Both the position numbers and the translations under genes were made by a program. This document shows, one piece after another, positions 45,340 to 54,479 of a DNA stretch of 64,000 bases. The notes under the pieces were generated by a model. That model was not told the origin of the DNA and ran no database searches. It saw only the letters and a list, made by a program, of their open reading frames with translations. Origin of the DNA: Fictibacillus phosphorivorans (GTDB taxonomy: Bacteria; Bacillota; Bacilli; Bacillales; Fictibacillaceae); the NCBI RefSeq assembly GCF_001619875.1, contig NZ_LRFC01000023.1:248001-312000 (forward strand), written 5' to 3'. The number at the start of each line of letters is the position of its first letter. Position 1 is the first letter of the stretch.

Positions 45340-45984
45340 ATGGAACAGATGATGATCGACCAAACCGAGAATTTTGTAAAAAACAAGTTAAAAGATGAAA
45401 GCAGTGGACATGATTGGTATCACATACACCGTGTTAGGAATCTCGCTGAGAACATTGCTGTAAAAGAAGGGGCAGACCATTTTGTATGTGTGATGGCTGC
45501 GCTGCTTCACGACATAGCTGACGAAAAAATTGCTGGAAGTGAGGAAAAAGGATTAGAAGAAGTTAAGCTTTGGCTTGAGTCTATCTCTGTTGAAGATCAC
45601 TACATAACTCATATCATGTCCATTATATCGACTATGTCATTTAAAGGTGGCAATCAATCTGAGATGACTTCGATTGAGGGAAAAGTCGTTCAAGACGCTG
45701 ATCGGCTTGACGCGATAGGAGCAATTGGAATAGGAAGAACATTCGCCTATTCAGGTGCTAAAGGGCAACTGATGTACGACCCTGAGATCCCTGTTCGAGA
45801 AAAGATGACACAAGAACAATACCGAAATGAAAAAAGTACGGCCGTTAACCACTTTTATGAAAAATTGTTGAAGTTAAAGCATGGAATGAACACTTCATAT
45901 GCAAAAAAGCTTGCGGATGATCGTCATTTATTCTTAGAGCGCTTTTTGGATCAGTTTTTTGGTGAGTGGGAAGGGGAAAAATAG
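45340..45984 (+). CDS. ypgQ: HD-domain phosphohydrolase YpgQ
   Basis: The 214-residue HD-domain protein has HDWYHIHRVRNLA (first His), AALLHDIADEK (HD pair) and VVQDADRLDAIGAIGIGRTF (last Asp), the four metal ligands. B. subtilis YpgQ hydrolyses nucleoside triphosphates to monophosphates and pyrophosphate; this is taken over by similarity. The start is ATG 45340 after GTGGGG, 2 nt past the preceding stop. Confidence 0.92.
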   Translation: MEQMMIDQTENFVKNKLKDESSGHDWYHIHRVRNLAENIAVKEGADHFVCVMAALLHDIADEKIAGSEEKGLEEVKLWLESISVEDHYITHIMSIISTMSFKGGNQSEMTSIEGKVVQDADRLDAIGAIGIGRTFAYSGAKGQLMYDPEIPVREKMTQEQYRNEKSTAVNHFYEKLLKLKHGMNTSYAKKLADDRHLFLERFLDQFFGEWEGEK

Positions 45985-46050
45985 GGGCGAACGGTGCATG
46001 TTGGATGAAGATTCATGAAGATCGTAGCTGTTCCATAAAATTCGGTGTTT

Positions 46051-46155
46051 AATCCACGAATTCAGGAGCTCAATCCACAAGATTGACTATTCAATCCGCG
46101 AGTTTGACTGCCTAATCCAAAAGTTTGTCTGCTCAATTAATGAAATTGACTACCA
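46051..46155 (+). repeat. Degenerate 21-bp tandem repeat, locus A (five units)
   Basis: Five units of exactly 21 bp lie head to tail at 46051, 46072, 46093, 46114 and 46135; the consensus is about AATCCACGAGTTTGACTGCTC. Units differ at several positions, but no indel breaks the period. The 270-nt gap after ypgQ holds only this array and the ferredoxin terminator. The same unit occurs at 57985-58068 and, inverted, at 50042-50125. Confidence 0.85.
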
Positions 46156-46216
46156 TATCTTTAATTTTTATCCACGAGAGATTTAATACGGATAAATTGC
46201 TGCAGATGAAAGTATA

Positions 46217-46244
46217 CAAAAAGGCCGTTGCATCGGCCTTTTTG
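46217..46244 (-). terminator. Terminator after the ferredoxin gene
   Basis: AAAAAGGCCG and CGGCCTTTTT form a stem around a short loop 11 nt past the ferredoxin stop. It is symmetrical and may act on both strands. Confidence 0.88.
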
Positions 46245-46254
46245 TTCGTTTTTA

Positions 46255-46581
46255 TTAACACTCTTCAGCAGGACGTGGACCGGCGTCTAATCCTTCAGAT
46301 GTTACAGTCAGGATCGGCTTAATAGATGCATCTTCTGTTACACAGATTTGGCATGATAATCGAACATTTCCAGACAATCCTTTTGTCGCAATGATATTTG
46401 CTTCATTTTCTCCGATTGGACCTAAATCTCCGGATAAAACCTCAACGCGGCATGAAGTACACTTTGCTTTTCCTCCACAACGGTGGAGAATGTCGATTCC
46501 ATTATCCTCTAATGCGTTTACCAGTTTCTTTCCGTTTTCAATCTCATATGTACCATAGCCTTGCACATCGATTTTTGCCAT
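46255..46581 (-). CDS. 2Fe-2S ferredoxin
   Basis: The 108-residue plant/adrenodoxin-like ferredoxin has HRCGGKAKCTSCRVEV (Cys35, 41, 44) and RLSCQIC (Cys77 the fourth ligand, Cys80 extra), and starts MAKIDVQGYGTYEIENGKKL. It is a one-electron carrier; the partner reductase and acceptor are not nearby. AGGAGG is 7 nt before the ATG. It is transcribed alone, divergently from fhs. Confidence 0.92.
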   Translation of the reverse strand: MAKIDVQGYGTYEIENGKKLVNALEDNGIDILHRCGGKAKCTSCRVEVLSGDLGPIGENEANIIATKGLSGNVRLSCQICVTEDASIKPILTVTSEGLDAGPRPAEEC

Positions 46582-46756
46582 GATTACGTCCTCCTATTAA
46601 ATCACTTAGTATATCTTTCCATTCCTATTATACGATAACCTTTTACCAAGTAAACTAAACGATTAAAAGTTGTAATAGAAAAACTCGTCGCATCACATAC
46701 TTGTTTCATATACAATAGAAAGTGAGACAATTTTACATATGGAGGGTTAAATCAAC

Positions 46757-48445
46757 ATGCTAGAAAAGGTTACGTATAAAAGTGATATCGAGATTGCCCA
46801 ATCAGCGAAAATGCTGCGAATTGAAGAAATTGTAGGACAATTAGGAATTGAAGAAGATGATTGGGAACCTTACGGAAGATACAAAGGGAAGCTCTCATTA
46901 GATCTATTTCAAAAACTTCAAAATGTTGAAGAGGGAAAAGTAGTCTTAGTTACAGCAATTAGTCCAACACCCGCAGGAGAAGGAAAATCAACCGTAACGG
47001 TAGGACTTGGACAAGCACTTAATCGTGTAGGAAAGAAAACGATTATCGCGTTGCGTGAACCATCATTAGGTCCTAGCATGGGGATTAAAGGCGGAGCAGC
47101 AGGTGGCGGTTATTCACAAGTAATGCCAATGGAAGATATCAACCTTCACTTTACAGGTGACCTGCATGCGATAACAACTGCGAACAATGCATTAGCAGCA
47201 CTTATAGATAACCACATCCACCAAGGAAACGAGTTGAATATCGACCCGCGCCGCATCGTTTGGAAGCGTGCATTAGACATGAACGACCGCGCATTAAGAA
47301 AAATTGTAATTGGATTAGGCGGACCCGTTCAAGGTGTTCCTCGTGAAGACGGCTTCGATATAACGGTTGCATCTGAAGTTATGGCAATCTTTTGTTTAGC
47401 GAACGACTTAGAAGATTTAAAGGTAAGACTTTCAAGAATGGTCGTGGCATTCGATTACGATAATCAGCCTGTAACAGCTGGGGATTTAAATGCACACGGT
47501 GCTCTGACATTACTATTAAAAGACGCCATTCGTCCAAACATTGTTCAAACATTGGAAAACACACCTGCTCTTGTTCATGGTGGACCATTTGCCAATATTG
47601 CTCATGGATGCAACAGTGTGATCGCTACAAAACTTGCATCAAAGTTAGGTGATATGGTTGTGACAGAAGCTGGCTTCGGTGCTGATCTTGGAGCTGAGAA
47701 GTTCTTAGATATTAAGGCAAGATATGCTGGTATCAACCCAAGTGCTGTAGTAATTGTAGCTACAGTAAGAGCGCTTAAAATGCATGGTGGCTTGGCGAAG
47801 GAATATTTGAAAAATCCAGATGTTGGAGCACTTGAAAAAGGAATGCCAAACCTTGAAAAACACTTAGAGACATTAAAGCATTTTGGTGTACCTGTTGTTG
47901 TTGCCATCAATAAATTTGTTACTGACACAGATGAAGAAATTGCTTTTATAAAAGAATGGTGCAGTGCAAAAGGTATAGCTGCTGAAGAAGCTGATGTATG
48001 GGCTAAAGGCGGAGAAGGCGGAGAAGCGCTTGCAAAAAGAGTATTAGAAACAATTGAGACAGAAAAAAATTCATACAAACCTTTATATGAATTAAACGTT
48101 TCGTTACAAGAAAAAATAGAAACCATCTGTAAAAAAGTCTACGGAGCTGGCGAAGTTCAATTTTCTCCTAAAGCCTTAAAACAAATGAAGCAGTATAATG
48201 ACTTTGGATGGAATGAACTGCCTGTCTGCATGGCAAAAACTCAATACTCATTTTCTGATGATCCAAAAAAGTTAGGACGTCCCGAAAACTTTACCATTAC
48301 GATCAGAGAACTAAAACCATCAATCGGAGCAGGATTTATTGTTGCTCTAACGGGAGATGTTATGACAATGCCAGGATTACCTAAAGTTCCGGCGGCAAAC
48401 AACATGGACGTTTCAGAAGATGGAAAAGCAGTAGGTCTCTTTTAA
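46757..48445 (+). CDS. fhs: Formate-tetrahydrofolate ligase
   Basis: This enzyme makes 10-formyl-tetrahydrofolate from formate, ATP and tetrahydrofolate. The 562-residue product has [19 protein letters not shown] (ATP loop) near residue 67, [34 protein letters not shown], and the C-terminal [18 protein letters not shown]. Full family length. GGAGGG precedes the ATG at a good distance. It is followed closely by yycC. Confidence 0.97.
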   Translation: MLEKVTYKSDIEIAQSAKMLRIEEIVGQLGIEEDDWEPYGRYKGKLSLDLFQKLQNVEEGKVVLVTAISPTPAGEGKSTVTVGLGQALNRVGKKTIIALREPSLGPSMGIKGGAAGGGYSQVMPMEDINLHFTGDLHAITTANNALAALIDNHIHQGNELNIDPRRIVWKRALDMNDRALRKIVIGLGGPVQGVPREDGFDITVASEVMAIFCLANDLEDLKVRLSRMVVAFDYDNQPVTAGDLNAHGALTLLLKDAIRPNIVQTLENTPALVHGGPFANIAHGCNSVIATKLASKLGDMVVTEAGFGADLGAEKFLDIKARYAGINPSAVVIVATVRALKMHGGLAKEYLKNPDVGALEKGMPNLEKHLETLKHFGVPVVVAINKFVTDTDEEIAFIKEWCSAKGIAAEEADVWAKGGEGGEALAKRVLETIETEKNSYKPLYELNVSLQEKIETICKKVYGAGEVQFSPKALKQMKQYNDFGWNELPVCMAKTQYSFSDDPKKLGRPENFTITIRELKPSIGAGFIVALTGDVMTMPGLPKVPAANNMDVSEDGKAVGLF

Positions 48446-48499
48446 GAAATAGTATAAAAGATTTCCTTAAACTGCTATACTTCTGTAGGAGGGATGCAT

Positions 48500-48649
48500 A
48501 TGAAACCATTACAACTTTCAGCAGACACGGCTGTTAAATTAGCAAAATCGTTAAACGTTCCATTGGAGCAGTTGATGCATATGCCACAGCATATCTTAGT
48601 AAAAAAACTGATGGAATTGGAAGCATCCAAAGAAAATAAGGATGAATAA
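48500..48649 (+). CDS. yycC: YycC-family small protein
   Basis: The 49-residue peptide begins MKPLQLSADTAVKLAKSLNV and contains PLEQLMHMPQHILVKKLMEL, matching the B. subtilis YycC pattern of a short helical protein with HMPxHIL. Function is unknown. AGGAGGG is 6 nt before the ATG at 48500. It lies 54 nt after fhs and before a terminator, so the two may share a transcript. Confidence 0.88.
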   Translation: MKPLQLSADTAVKLAKSLNVPLEQLMHMPQHILVKKLMELEASKENKDE

Positions 48650-48665
48650 TTAAGAAAAGAAGGCG

Positions 48666-48692
48666 AAAACCTACTATGTAGGTTTTTTCTTT
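48666..48692 (+). terminator. Terminator after yycC
   Basis: AAAACCTAC pairs with GTAGGTTTT around TAT and is followed by a T-rich run. Confidence 0.9.
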
Positions 48693-48727
48693 TTTCTTAT
48701 GTATCTTTTAAAAAAAGGAATGAAAAT

Positions 48728-49588
48728 ATGGAGTCAAAAAAACCAGGTTTAGTATACTCTCTTAAAGTACTTAGGAATTCAGATTTAGGATATGTCCTAG
48801 ATTTAGAAGATGGCAAGGAAGTCCTTTTGCACAAGACAGAAGCCAAAAGTAAGCATGAAGAAGGAAATTTAGTTAAAGTCTTTTTATATCAGGACCATGA
48901 AGGAAGACTTGCTGCTACAGAAACCATCCCAAAAGTTCAGCTTGATTCATTGGCTTGGCTTGAAGTAGCAGGTGTAAATCGTAAGTTAGGTGTATTTCTT
49001 CACATAGGAATCAAAAAAGATGTGCTTTTATCAAAAGATGATCTGCCAGAATCATGGGACGAGTGGCCTCACTTAGGTGACCGGTTGTATTCTGGATTAA
49101 AATTAGATAAAAAGGGACGTCTCTTTGCTGACCTTGCAACAGAAGAAGAGATGGTTGAACAAGCGGAAGCAGCAACGGAAGAAGCATTTAATCAACAAAC
49201 GTCTGGACATGTTTATAAAATAAACGAAGCAGGTGTTTTGTTGTTTACGGAATCTCAGCACATCGGGTTTATTCATAACGACGAATTAAAGGTTAAGCCG
49301 CGCCTCGGTCAAAAACTGGGAGCACGTGTTGCATTCGTTCGTGAAGATGGAAGAATCAACTTATCGATGCGTGCTAGAAAAGAGATTGCATACAGTGAGG
49401 ATTCAGAGCGCATTTATCAATATTTAAGAGAAAATAAAGGGCAAATGCCACTAACGGATAAATCGTCACCAGAAGAAATTAAAGAAACGTTTCAAATGAG
49501 CAAAGCTGCATTTAAACGTGCGCTAGGTAAGCTTATGAAAGAAGAGAAGATCATTCAAGAGGACGGAAAAACATACCTACAAATCTAA
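48728..49588 (+). CDS. yitL: S1-domain RNA-binding protein CvfB/YitL
   Basis: The 286-residue protein is built of several S1-like RNA-binding folds (residues 8-60, 70-130 with LEVAGVNRKLGVFLHIGIKK, 150-215 with SGHVYKINEAGVLLF and GRINLSMRARKE) and a C-terminal winged helix (FQMSKAAFKRALGKLMKEEK). This is the CvfB layout, a conserved Firmicutes regulator affecting virulence in Staphylococcus; targets here are unknown. AAAAGGAAT precedes the ATG. Confidence 0.92.
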   Translation: MESKKPGLVYSLKVLRNSDLGYVLDLEDGKEVLLHKTEAKSKHEEGNLVKVFLYQDHEGRLAATETIPKVQLDSLAWLEVAGVNRKLGVFLHIGIKKDVLLSKDDLPESWDEWPHLGDRLYSGLKLDKKGRLFADLATEEEMVEQAEAATEEAFNQQTSGHVYKINEAGVLLFTESQHIGFIHNDELKVKPRLGQKLGARVAFVREDGRINLSMRARKEIAYSEDSERIYQYLRENKGQMPLTDKSSPEEIKETFQMSKAAFKRALGKLMKEEKIIQEDGKTYLQI

Positions 49589-49596
49589 CTAAGGAG

Positions 49597-49624
49597 GAAC
49601 CTGATCTATCAGGTTCTTTTTTAT
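49597..49624 (+). terminator. Terminator after yitL
   Basis: GAACCTGA pairs with TCAGGTTC around TCTA, then a run of T, 9 nt beyond the stop. Confidence 0.92.
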
Positions 49625-49642
49625 TGTTTTCTTTTGACAGTA

Positions 49643-49884
49643 GTTGATTTCCGTTCCAGGTGCTCGCTTTCCGCGGGGCAGGCGGTGAGCCACATTCGAA
49701 AGTTTCGCTTTTAAGTGTCTCACCTGTCTAGTTGCAGTGGCTAGCCCCTCGAGGTCAAAAGCTAAATGGTCTAAAAGGCAAAGTGCGCCTTCCTAGCCCA
49801 TTCACCTTTTGCTTGTCGGGGCTGAACGAGCCACTCCCACTTTTCGGACTGCCCGCCTGTCTCGCACCTTCTACTACAACCAAC
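49643..49884 (-). repeat. Foldback intergenic repeat, copy 5 (interrupted)
   Basis: An inverted copy begins GTTGATTTCCGTTCCAGGTG, has GCTTTCCGCGGGGCAGGCGG and GTGTCTCACCTGTCT, and resumes after an insertion with GCCCGCCTGTCTCGCACCTT to CAACCAAC. A second palindromic element lies between the halves. The 677-nt gap between yitL and the permease gene contains this, a terminator and the 21-bp array. Confidence 0.85.
49735..49836. repeat. Palindromic element nested in copy 5
   Basis: About 100 bp bounded by AGTGGCT..CCCC and GGGGCT..AGCCACT, with a second inner symmetry (AAAAGGCAAAGTGCGCCTTC). Its base composition is richer in G and C than the surroundings. It interrupts copy 5 in the middle. The same kind of element is familiar from other Bacillus intergenic regions; that is from memory and not checked. 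Confidence 0.7.
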
Positions 49885-50041
49885 TGTTCAAAGAAGACAA
49901 ACAAAAAAATAAATAAGCAACAATCTTGGAATAGAGTCTTATTTAACCAGTGGATGAATCATCACCAACAAGGACATTAAACAAAACCTAAAAAGAATAT
50001 TAATTAGGGGGGTATATGGCTTTTCATTATTGTCACTTACT

Positions 50042-50125
50042 GTCGCTCGCCAATATATGAGGAAAACTCGCAGGATTATGGCCAAAACTCGCCGGAATAA
50101 CGCCCGTATTTCAGGAATTATTTCA
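50042..50125 (-). repeat. Degenerate 21-bp tandem repeat, locus B (four units, inverted)
   Basis: Units start at 50042, 50063, 50084 and 50105, with the core AAAACTCGCCGGAATAACGCC. Read on the minus strand they match the units of loci A and C; for example GGCCAAAACTCG is the complement of CGAGTTTTGGCC at 58014-58025. The 21-bp spacing is exact. Confidence 0.75.
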
Positions 50126-50265
50126 ATAATTTCTTGAATCAGCCCTCTAAATACCCCACCAAGTATAAGATGAGACCATTCAAAACGAAGTGAACGTGAT
50201 CATTTTTGGTATTTTGAGTTACAACAGATCACATTGGGTAGAATACTAGTGGAAAGGTGGGTATT

Positions 50266-51684
50266 GTGTTGAATAGGAATTTAGGTTTTTGGGTCTTAAC
50301 GGCGCTTGTCGTCGGTAATATGGTGGGATCAGGTATCTTTATGCTGCCTCGCTCTCTGGCAGAAGTCGCAAGCCCATCAGGCGTTCTTTCCGCCTGGGTT
50401 ATAACTGGGTTTGGCGTCTTAATGACAGCGCTAGTCTTTGGAAATTTATCATTAAGAAAACCTGAGTTAAACGGAGGACCTCAAAACTATGCAAAAGCGT
50501 TATTTAGAGAGAATTCGAATTCCTCATTGTTAGCAGGTTATCTTGTAAGCTGGGGATATTGGGTGGCAAACTGGTCAGGCAATGTTGCCATCATCACAAC
50601 TTTTGCGAGTTATATATCTACTTTTTTTCCTGTTATGACAAACGGACATCCATTGATTAAGATTCTTGGAACAACTGTTACAACTGGAGGAGTTATTACG
50701 TTCATCGTTTGCACTATCCTGCTTTGGAGCGTACACTATTTAATTTTGAATGGAATTGAAGGAGCAGGGAAAGTAAATTTTGTTGCAACAGCAGCAAAAG
50801 TTTTAGGATTTTTGCTTTTTATACTTGCATGCCTCTATGCGTTCCAAGCTAGCAACCTTGTTCCTTTCTATGAGCCGATTGAAGGAGAGGGAGGAGTTCA
50901 ATCTGGTTTTCTTTCACAGATTAACAATGCGGCTATTGCTACATTATGGGCTTTTGTCGGAGTAGAATCAGCGGTTGTTTTTTCAACGCGAGCCAAGAAT
51001 AAGAGTGATGTAAAAAAAGCAACAATCCTTGGACTGTTGATTGCACTTGCCTTGTATTTAAGTATTACGTTATTGGTAATGGGAACATTGCCTCAAAATG
51101 AACTGGTCCAATCTCAAAAACCACTAGTTGATGCATTGAAAACCGCTATAGGTCCATCAGGAAGTATGGTGATGGCCATACTGGGAGTCATATCACTATT
51201 TGGAGCGACGATCGGATGGGTCTTATTATCTGCTGAAGTACCGTTTCAAGCCGCTAAACAGCGAATGTTCATCCCAAACTTTTTAAAAGAAAACAAAAAA
51301 GGTTCTCCCGTTTTTTCACTTTGGATTACAAACTTATGTACACAAGCCTTTTTGTTTTCTGTAATCTCACAATCCATGGCATCCGCTTTCGATTTTATGA
51401 TTTTTATTGCGACATTGGCTTTTCTCGTTCCATATATTGTTGCCTCTCTTTATCAGTTGAAACTTGTGATAAAAGGGGAGACGTATGAAAGTACGAGGAA
51501 GAGCCGAACAACAGATGCAGTCATCGCTTCACTTGCTGCGATCTATTCAATATGGGTGATTTATGCAGGAACTGCTGATATGAAAACCTTTTTGTTTGGT
51601 ATTGCTCTACTTGCTTCAGGCATATTATTTTATCCGCTCGTTCCAAAACATGTTGCCTCAAAAGAAAAACCGGCTGAGAAATAG
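50266..51684 (+). CDS. APC-family amino acid permease (ArcD/YvsH-like)
   Basis: The 472-residue protein has about 12 membrane helices, opening with LGFWVLTALVVGNMVGSGIF, the APC signature GxxIGSGIF type. GVESAVVFSTRAKNKSDVKK in the middle is typical of the basic amino acid/polyamine antiporter group, which includes arginine:ornithine exchangers. The substrate is uncertain. AAAGGTG precedes GTG 50266 by 6 nt and TTG 50269 by 9 nt; either may be the start. The hairpin over its stop codon ends the transcript. Confidence 0.85.
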   Translation: MLNRNLGFWVLTALVVGNMVGSGIFMLPRSLAEVASPSGVLSAWVITGFGVLMTALVFGNLSLRKPELNGGPQNYAKALFRENSNSSLLAGYLVSWGYWVANWSGNVAIITTFASYISTFFPVMTNGHPLIKILGTTVTTGGVITFIVCTILLWSVHYLILNGIEGAGKVNFVATAAKVLGFLLFILACLYAFQASNLVPFYEPIEGEGGVQSGFLSQINNAAIATLWAFVGVESAVVFSTRAKNKSDVKKATILGLLIALALYLSITLLVMGTLPQNELVQSQKPLVDALKTAIGPSGSMVMAILGVISLFGATIGWVLLSAEVPFQAAKQRMFIPNFLKENKKGSPVFSLWITNLCTQAFLFSVISQSMASAFDFMIFIATLAFLVPYIVASLYQLKLVIKGETYESTRKSRTTDAVIASLAAIYSIWVIYAGTADMKTFLFGIALLASGILFYPLVPKHVASKEKPAEK

Positions 51685-51693
51685 CCGGTTTTC
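51665..51693. terminator. Terminator between the permease and ywcA
   Basis: AAAACCGGCT and AGCCGGTTTT form a 10-bp stem that includes the permease stop codon. It lies between two convergent genes and is symmetrical. Confidence 0.85.
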
Positions 51694-51701
51694 CACTTTC
51701 A

Positions 51702-53243
51702 TTATGCACCTTTACGCAATCCAGATCCTGTATTTGCTTTTACTAATATTTCATTAAACTTGTCTAGATCAGACGGTTTTGTGAGCATCGTACCGATAAT
51801 CGCTCCTAAGAACCCAAGCGGAATCGATACAATTCCAGGATTCGCAAGCGGGAAAATAGCTTCGCCCGTTAATATGGCTGCTCCCTCGATTGGAGACCAA
51901 ACACTTGGAGAAATAGCTACTAAAACAAGCGAGCTTATTAAACCAACAAGCATTCCTGTTACAGCACCTGCCGTATTAAAGCGTTTCCAAAAGATCGTGA
52001 GCAAAATAATGGGAAGGTTCGCACTTGCAGCAACTGCAAAGGCAAGCGAGACCAAAAACGCAACGTTTAGTTTTTGTGCAAATAAAGCTAATATAATTGA
52101 GATAATGGCTACACCTACAGAAGCCCATTTAGCAGCTTTCATTTGCTCTTTTTCTGTTGCGTGACCTTTTCTTACAATATGTGTGTAGAAGTCATGTGCA
52201 AAAGCAGAAGCCGCTGATAAAACAAGCCCTGCAACAACTGCTAAAATGGTAGCAAAGGCGACGGCTGAAACAAAAGCAAATAAAAACTCACCGCCTAGCA
52301 CTTCAGCAAGCAATGGAGCAGCCATGTTTCCAGCAGCATTTGCGGCTACAATCTTTTCTTGACCGACAAAAGCAGCAGCTCCAAAACCTAAAAAGATTGT
52401 CATGATATAAAAAGCACCGATTAGCCAAGTAGCATATACAACTGATTTCCTTGCAGTAGGTGCATCTTTTACAGTGAAGAAGCGAATTAATATATGAGGA
52501 AGCCCAGCGGTACCTAAGACGAGTGCTAAGTTTAATGAGATCGTATCAAGAGGATCTTTAAACTTGTTTCCTGGATTTAAAAAAGACTCACCAAGTGGAG
52601 TAGCGTTTTTTACTTGGTTAAACATTTCTGTAAAACTGAAACCGAACTTTGCAAATACCATTACTGAAATGATAAATGTACCGAGCATTAATAAAATTGC
52701 CTTAACGATCTGCACCCATGAAGTTGCAGTCATTCCGCCAAAAACGACATAGACAGTCATTAAAATACCAACAATAAGGACGGAATATATGTAATCAATA
52801 CCTAGTAAGAGCTTGATTAAGGCACCTGCACCAACTAATTGCGCAACCATATAAAAGGTTGAGATCGCCATTGTATTGAGTGCAGCAACTCCACGAACTT
52901 TTTTATCATTAAATCTTGCTGCAATCATATCCGCCATTGTATATTTACCTAGATTACGAAGGGGCTCTGCGACCAAATATAATACAACCAGATAGGCTAC
53001 AAGAAAACCAATGCTATAGAAAAAGCCATCAAAACCAGAAAGAGCAATGGTACCTGCAATGCCTAGAAAGGAAGCTGCTGACATATAGTCCCCTGCAATT
53101 GCAAGTCCATTCTGCATGCCGGTCAAGCCGCCGTCAGCTGTGTAGAAATCACTTGTTGTTTTCGTTTTTTTAGAAGCAAAATAAGTAATGACTAATGTTA
53201 AAGCAACGATTCCTAGAAACAAAGAAAATGCTGTACCATTCAT
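51702..53243 (-). CDS. ywcA: Sodium/solute symporter, acetate (monocarboxylate) type
   Basis: The 513-residue SSF-family transporter has about 13 helices. FYTADGGLTGMQNGLAIAGD near residue 33 and SFLGIAGTIALSGFDGFFYS are typical of ActP/YwcA cation:acetate symporters, as is the DUF485 partner gene just upstream. The start overlaps the ywcB end by 4 nt (ATGA), so the pair is coupled. Acetate as the substrate is by family. Confidence 0.93.
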   Translation of the reverse strand: MNGTAFSLFLGIVALTLVITYFASKKTKTTSDFYTADGGLTGMQNGLAIAGDYMSAASFLGIAGTIALSGFDGFFYSIGFLVAYLVVLYLVAEPLRNLGKYTMADMIAARFNDKKVRGVAALNTMAISTFYMVAQLVGAGALIKLLLGIDYIYSVLIVGILMTVYVVFGGMTATSWVQIVKAILLMLGTFIISVMVFAKFGFSFTEMFNQVKNATPLGESFLNPGNKFKDPLDTISLNLALVLGTAGLPHILIRFFTVKDAPTARKSVVYATWLIGAFYIMTIFLGFGAAAFVGQEKIVAANAAGNMAAPLLAEVLGGEFLFAFVSAVAFATILAVVAGLVLSAASAFAHDFYTHIVRKGHATEKEQMKAAKWASVGVAIISIILALFAQKLNVAFLVSLAFAVAASANLPIILLTIFWKRFNTAGAVTGMLVGLISSLVLVAISPSVWSPIEGAAILTGEAIFPLANPGIVSIPLGFLGAIIGTMLTKPSDLDKFNEILVKANTGSGLRKGA

Positions 53244-53575
53244 GAGGAGGCCTCCTTGTCCATTTCTGTCACAACTTTTTCAGCTAGCTCGTCAAAGCGC
53301 TTTGCACGCTTCGTATAGATCATACATAATGACCACGTCATAATAAATTGTCCAAACGCAAAGATCCATGCCCAGGAGATATCACCTATAGCTCGTTGGT
53401 TTAAGACATCTGTGTAAGCTGTTAAAAGGGGAAGGCTAAAATAAAACAGTAAAAAAAACACGGTCATCGGTATGATAAAACGCTTTTTCTCTTCCATTAA
53501 CTGTTTAAATTTACTGGATTCAACGATTTCGCTATACCTTGGGTGTTCAAAATTTTGCTGTTTTTTAGGTAACAA
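53240..53575 (-). CDS. ywcB: DUF485 membrane protein, partner of the symporter
   Basis: The 111-residue protein has two membrane helices (IPMTVFFLLFYFSLPLLTAY and WAWIFAFGQFIMTWSLCMIY) flanked by charged ends. DUF485 proteins are encoded next to ActP-type symporters across bacteria; their role is unknown, perhaps assembly or regulation. The start is TTG 53575, 7 nt after AGGAGG; the nearer ATG is out of frame. Confidence 0.92.
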   Translation of the reverse strand: MLPKKQQNFEHPRYSEIVESSKFKQLMEEKKRFIIPMTVFFLLFYFSLPLLTAYTDVLNQRAIGDISWAWIFAFGQFIMTWSLCMIYTKRAKRFDELAEKVVTEMDKEASS

Positions 53576-53786
53576 GTCATTTCCTCCTCATATTTAATTT
53601 TGTTAAATAAAAAATTATCAACCCTCCTTCGACTGAATAGTTTTTATTTTCTGATAATATCTTTTTCTATTATAAACTGAAAAAATTAATCATTCAAATA
53701 CAAACGTCTCGAACTTTAGAAGGATTTAATTCCACTGTTTGCGTATTATTAAATAAGGGCAAAAACAGAAGAGAGGTGAAAACATC

Positions 53787-54467
53787 ATGAGTGTTGTCTT
53801 AGTTAAATTAGGAATGTCAGCATTTTTTGGACTTATCATCGGTATTGAGCGGGAACTAAAGAACAAACCCGTTGGACTTAAAACAAGCCTTGTTATCTCA
53901 ATAAGCAGTTGTTTGCTCACAATCGTAAGCATTGAATCTGCTAAACAGTTTTCACTTGTTTCTAGTCAGACCGTTATGGATCCGATGCGTCTTGCTGCAC
54001 AGATTGTCAGTGGCATCGGTTTTCTAGGTGCAGGTGTTATTTTAAGGAGAAGCAACGATGTGATTTCAGGTCTTACAACGGCTGCCATGATATGGGGTGC
54101 ATCAGGATTAGGAATTGCAGCTGGAGCAGGGTTTTATAAAGAAGCTGCTGCTGGTGCATTTTTAATATTAATCAGCGTAGAGCTGATCCCATTGATTATG
54201 AAATGGATTGGCCCAAAAGCTTTAAGACAAATTGATATTAAGTTAAAGTTAGTTGTAAATCCTGACACAAATATGAGTGATGTCATGAAAGAGATCAGCG
54301 AACTTAAAGTCAAAATCGTCAATGTGAGAATTAAAGATCTAGAAAACGACAACAAAAAGATGGAATTAGCCGCATCCATTTATGAAAAAAGGTATACAAC
54401 AGACCTTTATGATGATGTGAAGAAAATTAACGGAATACGCAGTGTTGAGATTGAGACACTAGGTTAA
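53787..54467 (+). CDS. MgtC/SapB family membrane protein
   Basis: The 226-residue protein has four or five N-terminal membrane helices with FFGLIIGIERELKNKPVGLKT, the conserved MgtC signature, and GIGFLGAGVILRR, followed from about residue 145 by a soluble ACT-like domain. The MgtC family acts on membrane energetics or virulence in Salmonella; in bacilli the role is not settled. GAGAGGTG precedes the ATG. It lies 12 nt before pncA. Confidence 0.9.
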   Translation: MSVVLVKLGMSAFFGLIIGIERELKNKPVGLKTSLVISISSCLLTIVSIESAKQFSLVSSQTVMDPMRLAAQIVSGIGFLGAGVILRRSNDVISGLTTAAMIWGASGLGIAAGAGFYKEAAAGAFLILISVELIPLIMKWIGPKALRQIDIKLKLVVNPDTNMSDVMKEISELKVKIVNVRIKDLENDNKKMELAASIYEKRYTTDLYDDVKKINGIRSVEIETLG

Positions 54468-54479
54468 AAGGAGGATGAA

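Noticed and set aside
46051-46155. Possible CRISPR array
   Set aside because: Units are contiguous 21-bp tandem repeats with no spacers and no cas genes; the units are too diverged for a CRISPR.
46125-46322. 65-codon frame between ypgQ and the ferredoxin gene
   Set aside because: It runs through the end of the 21-bp array and the ferredoxin terminator into the opposite gene, without a ribosome site.
49732-49980. 82-codon frame after yitL
   Set aside because: It lies in the nested palindromic repeat and has no ribosome site.
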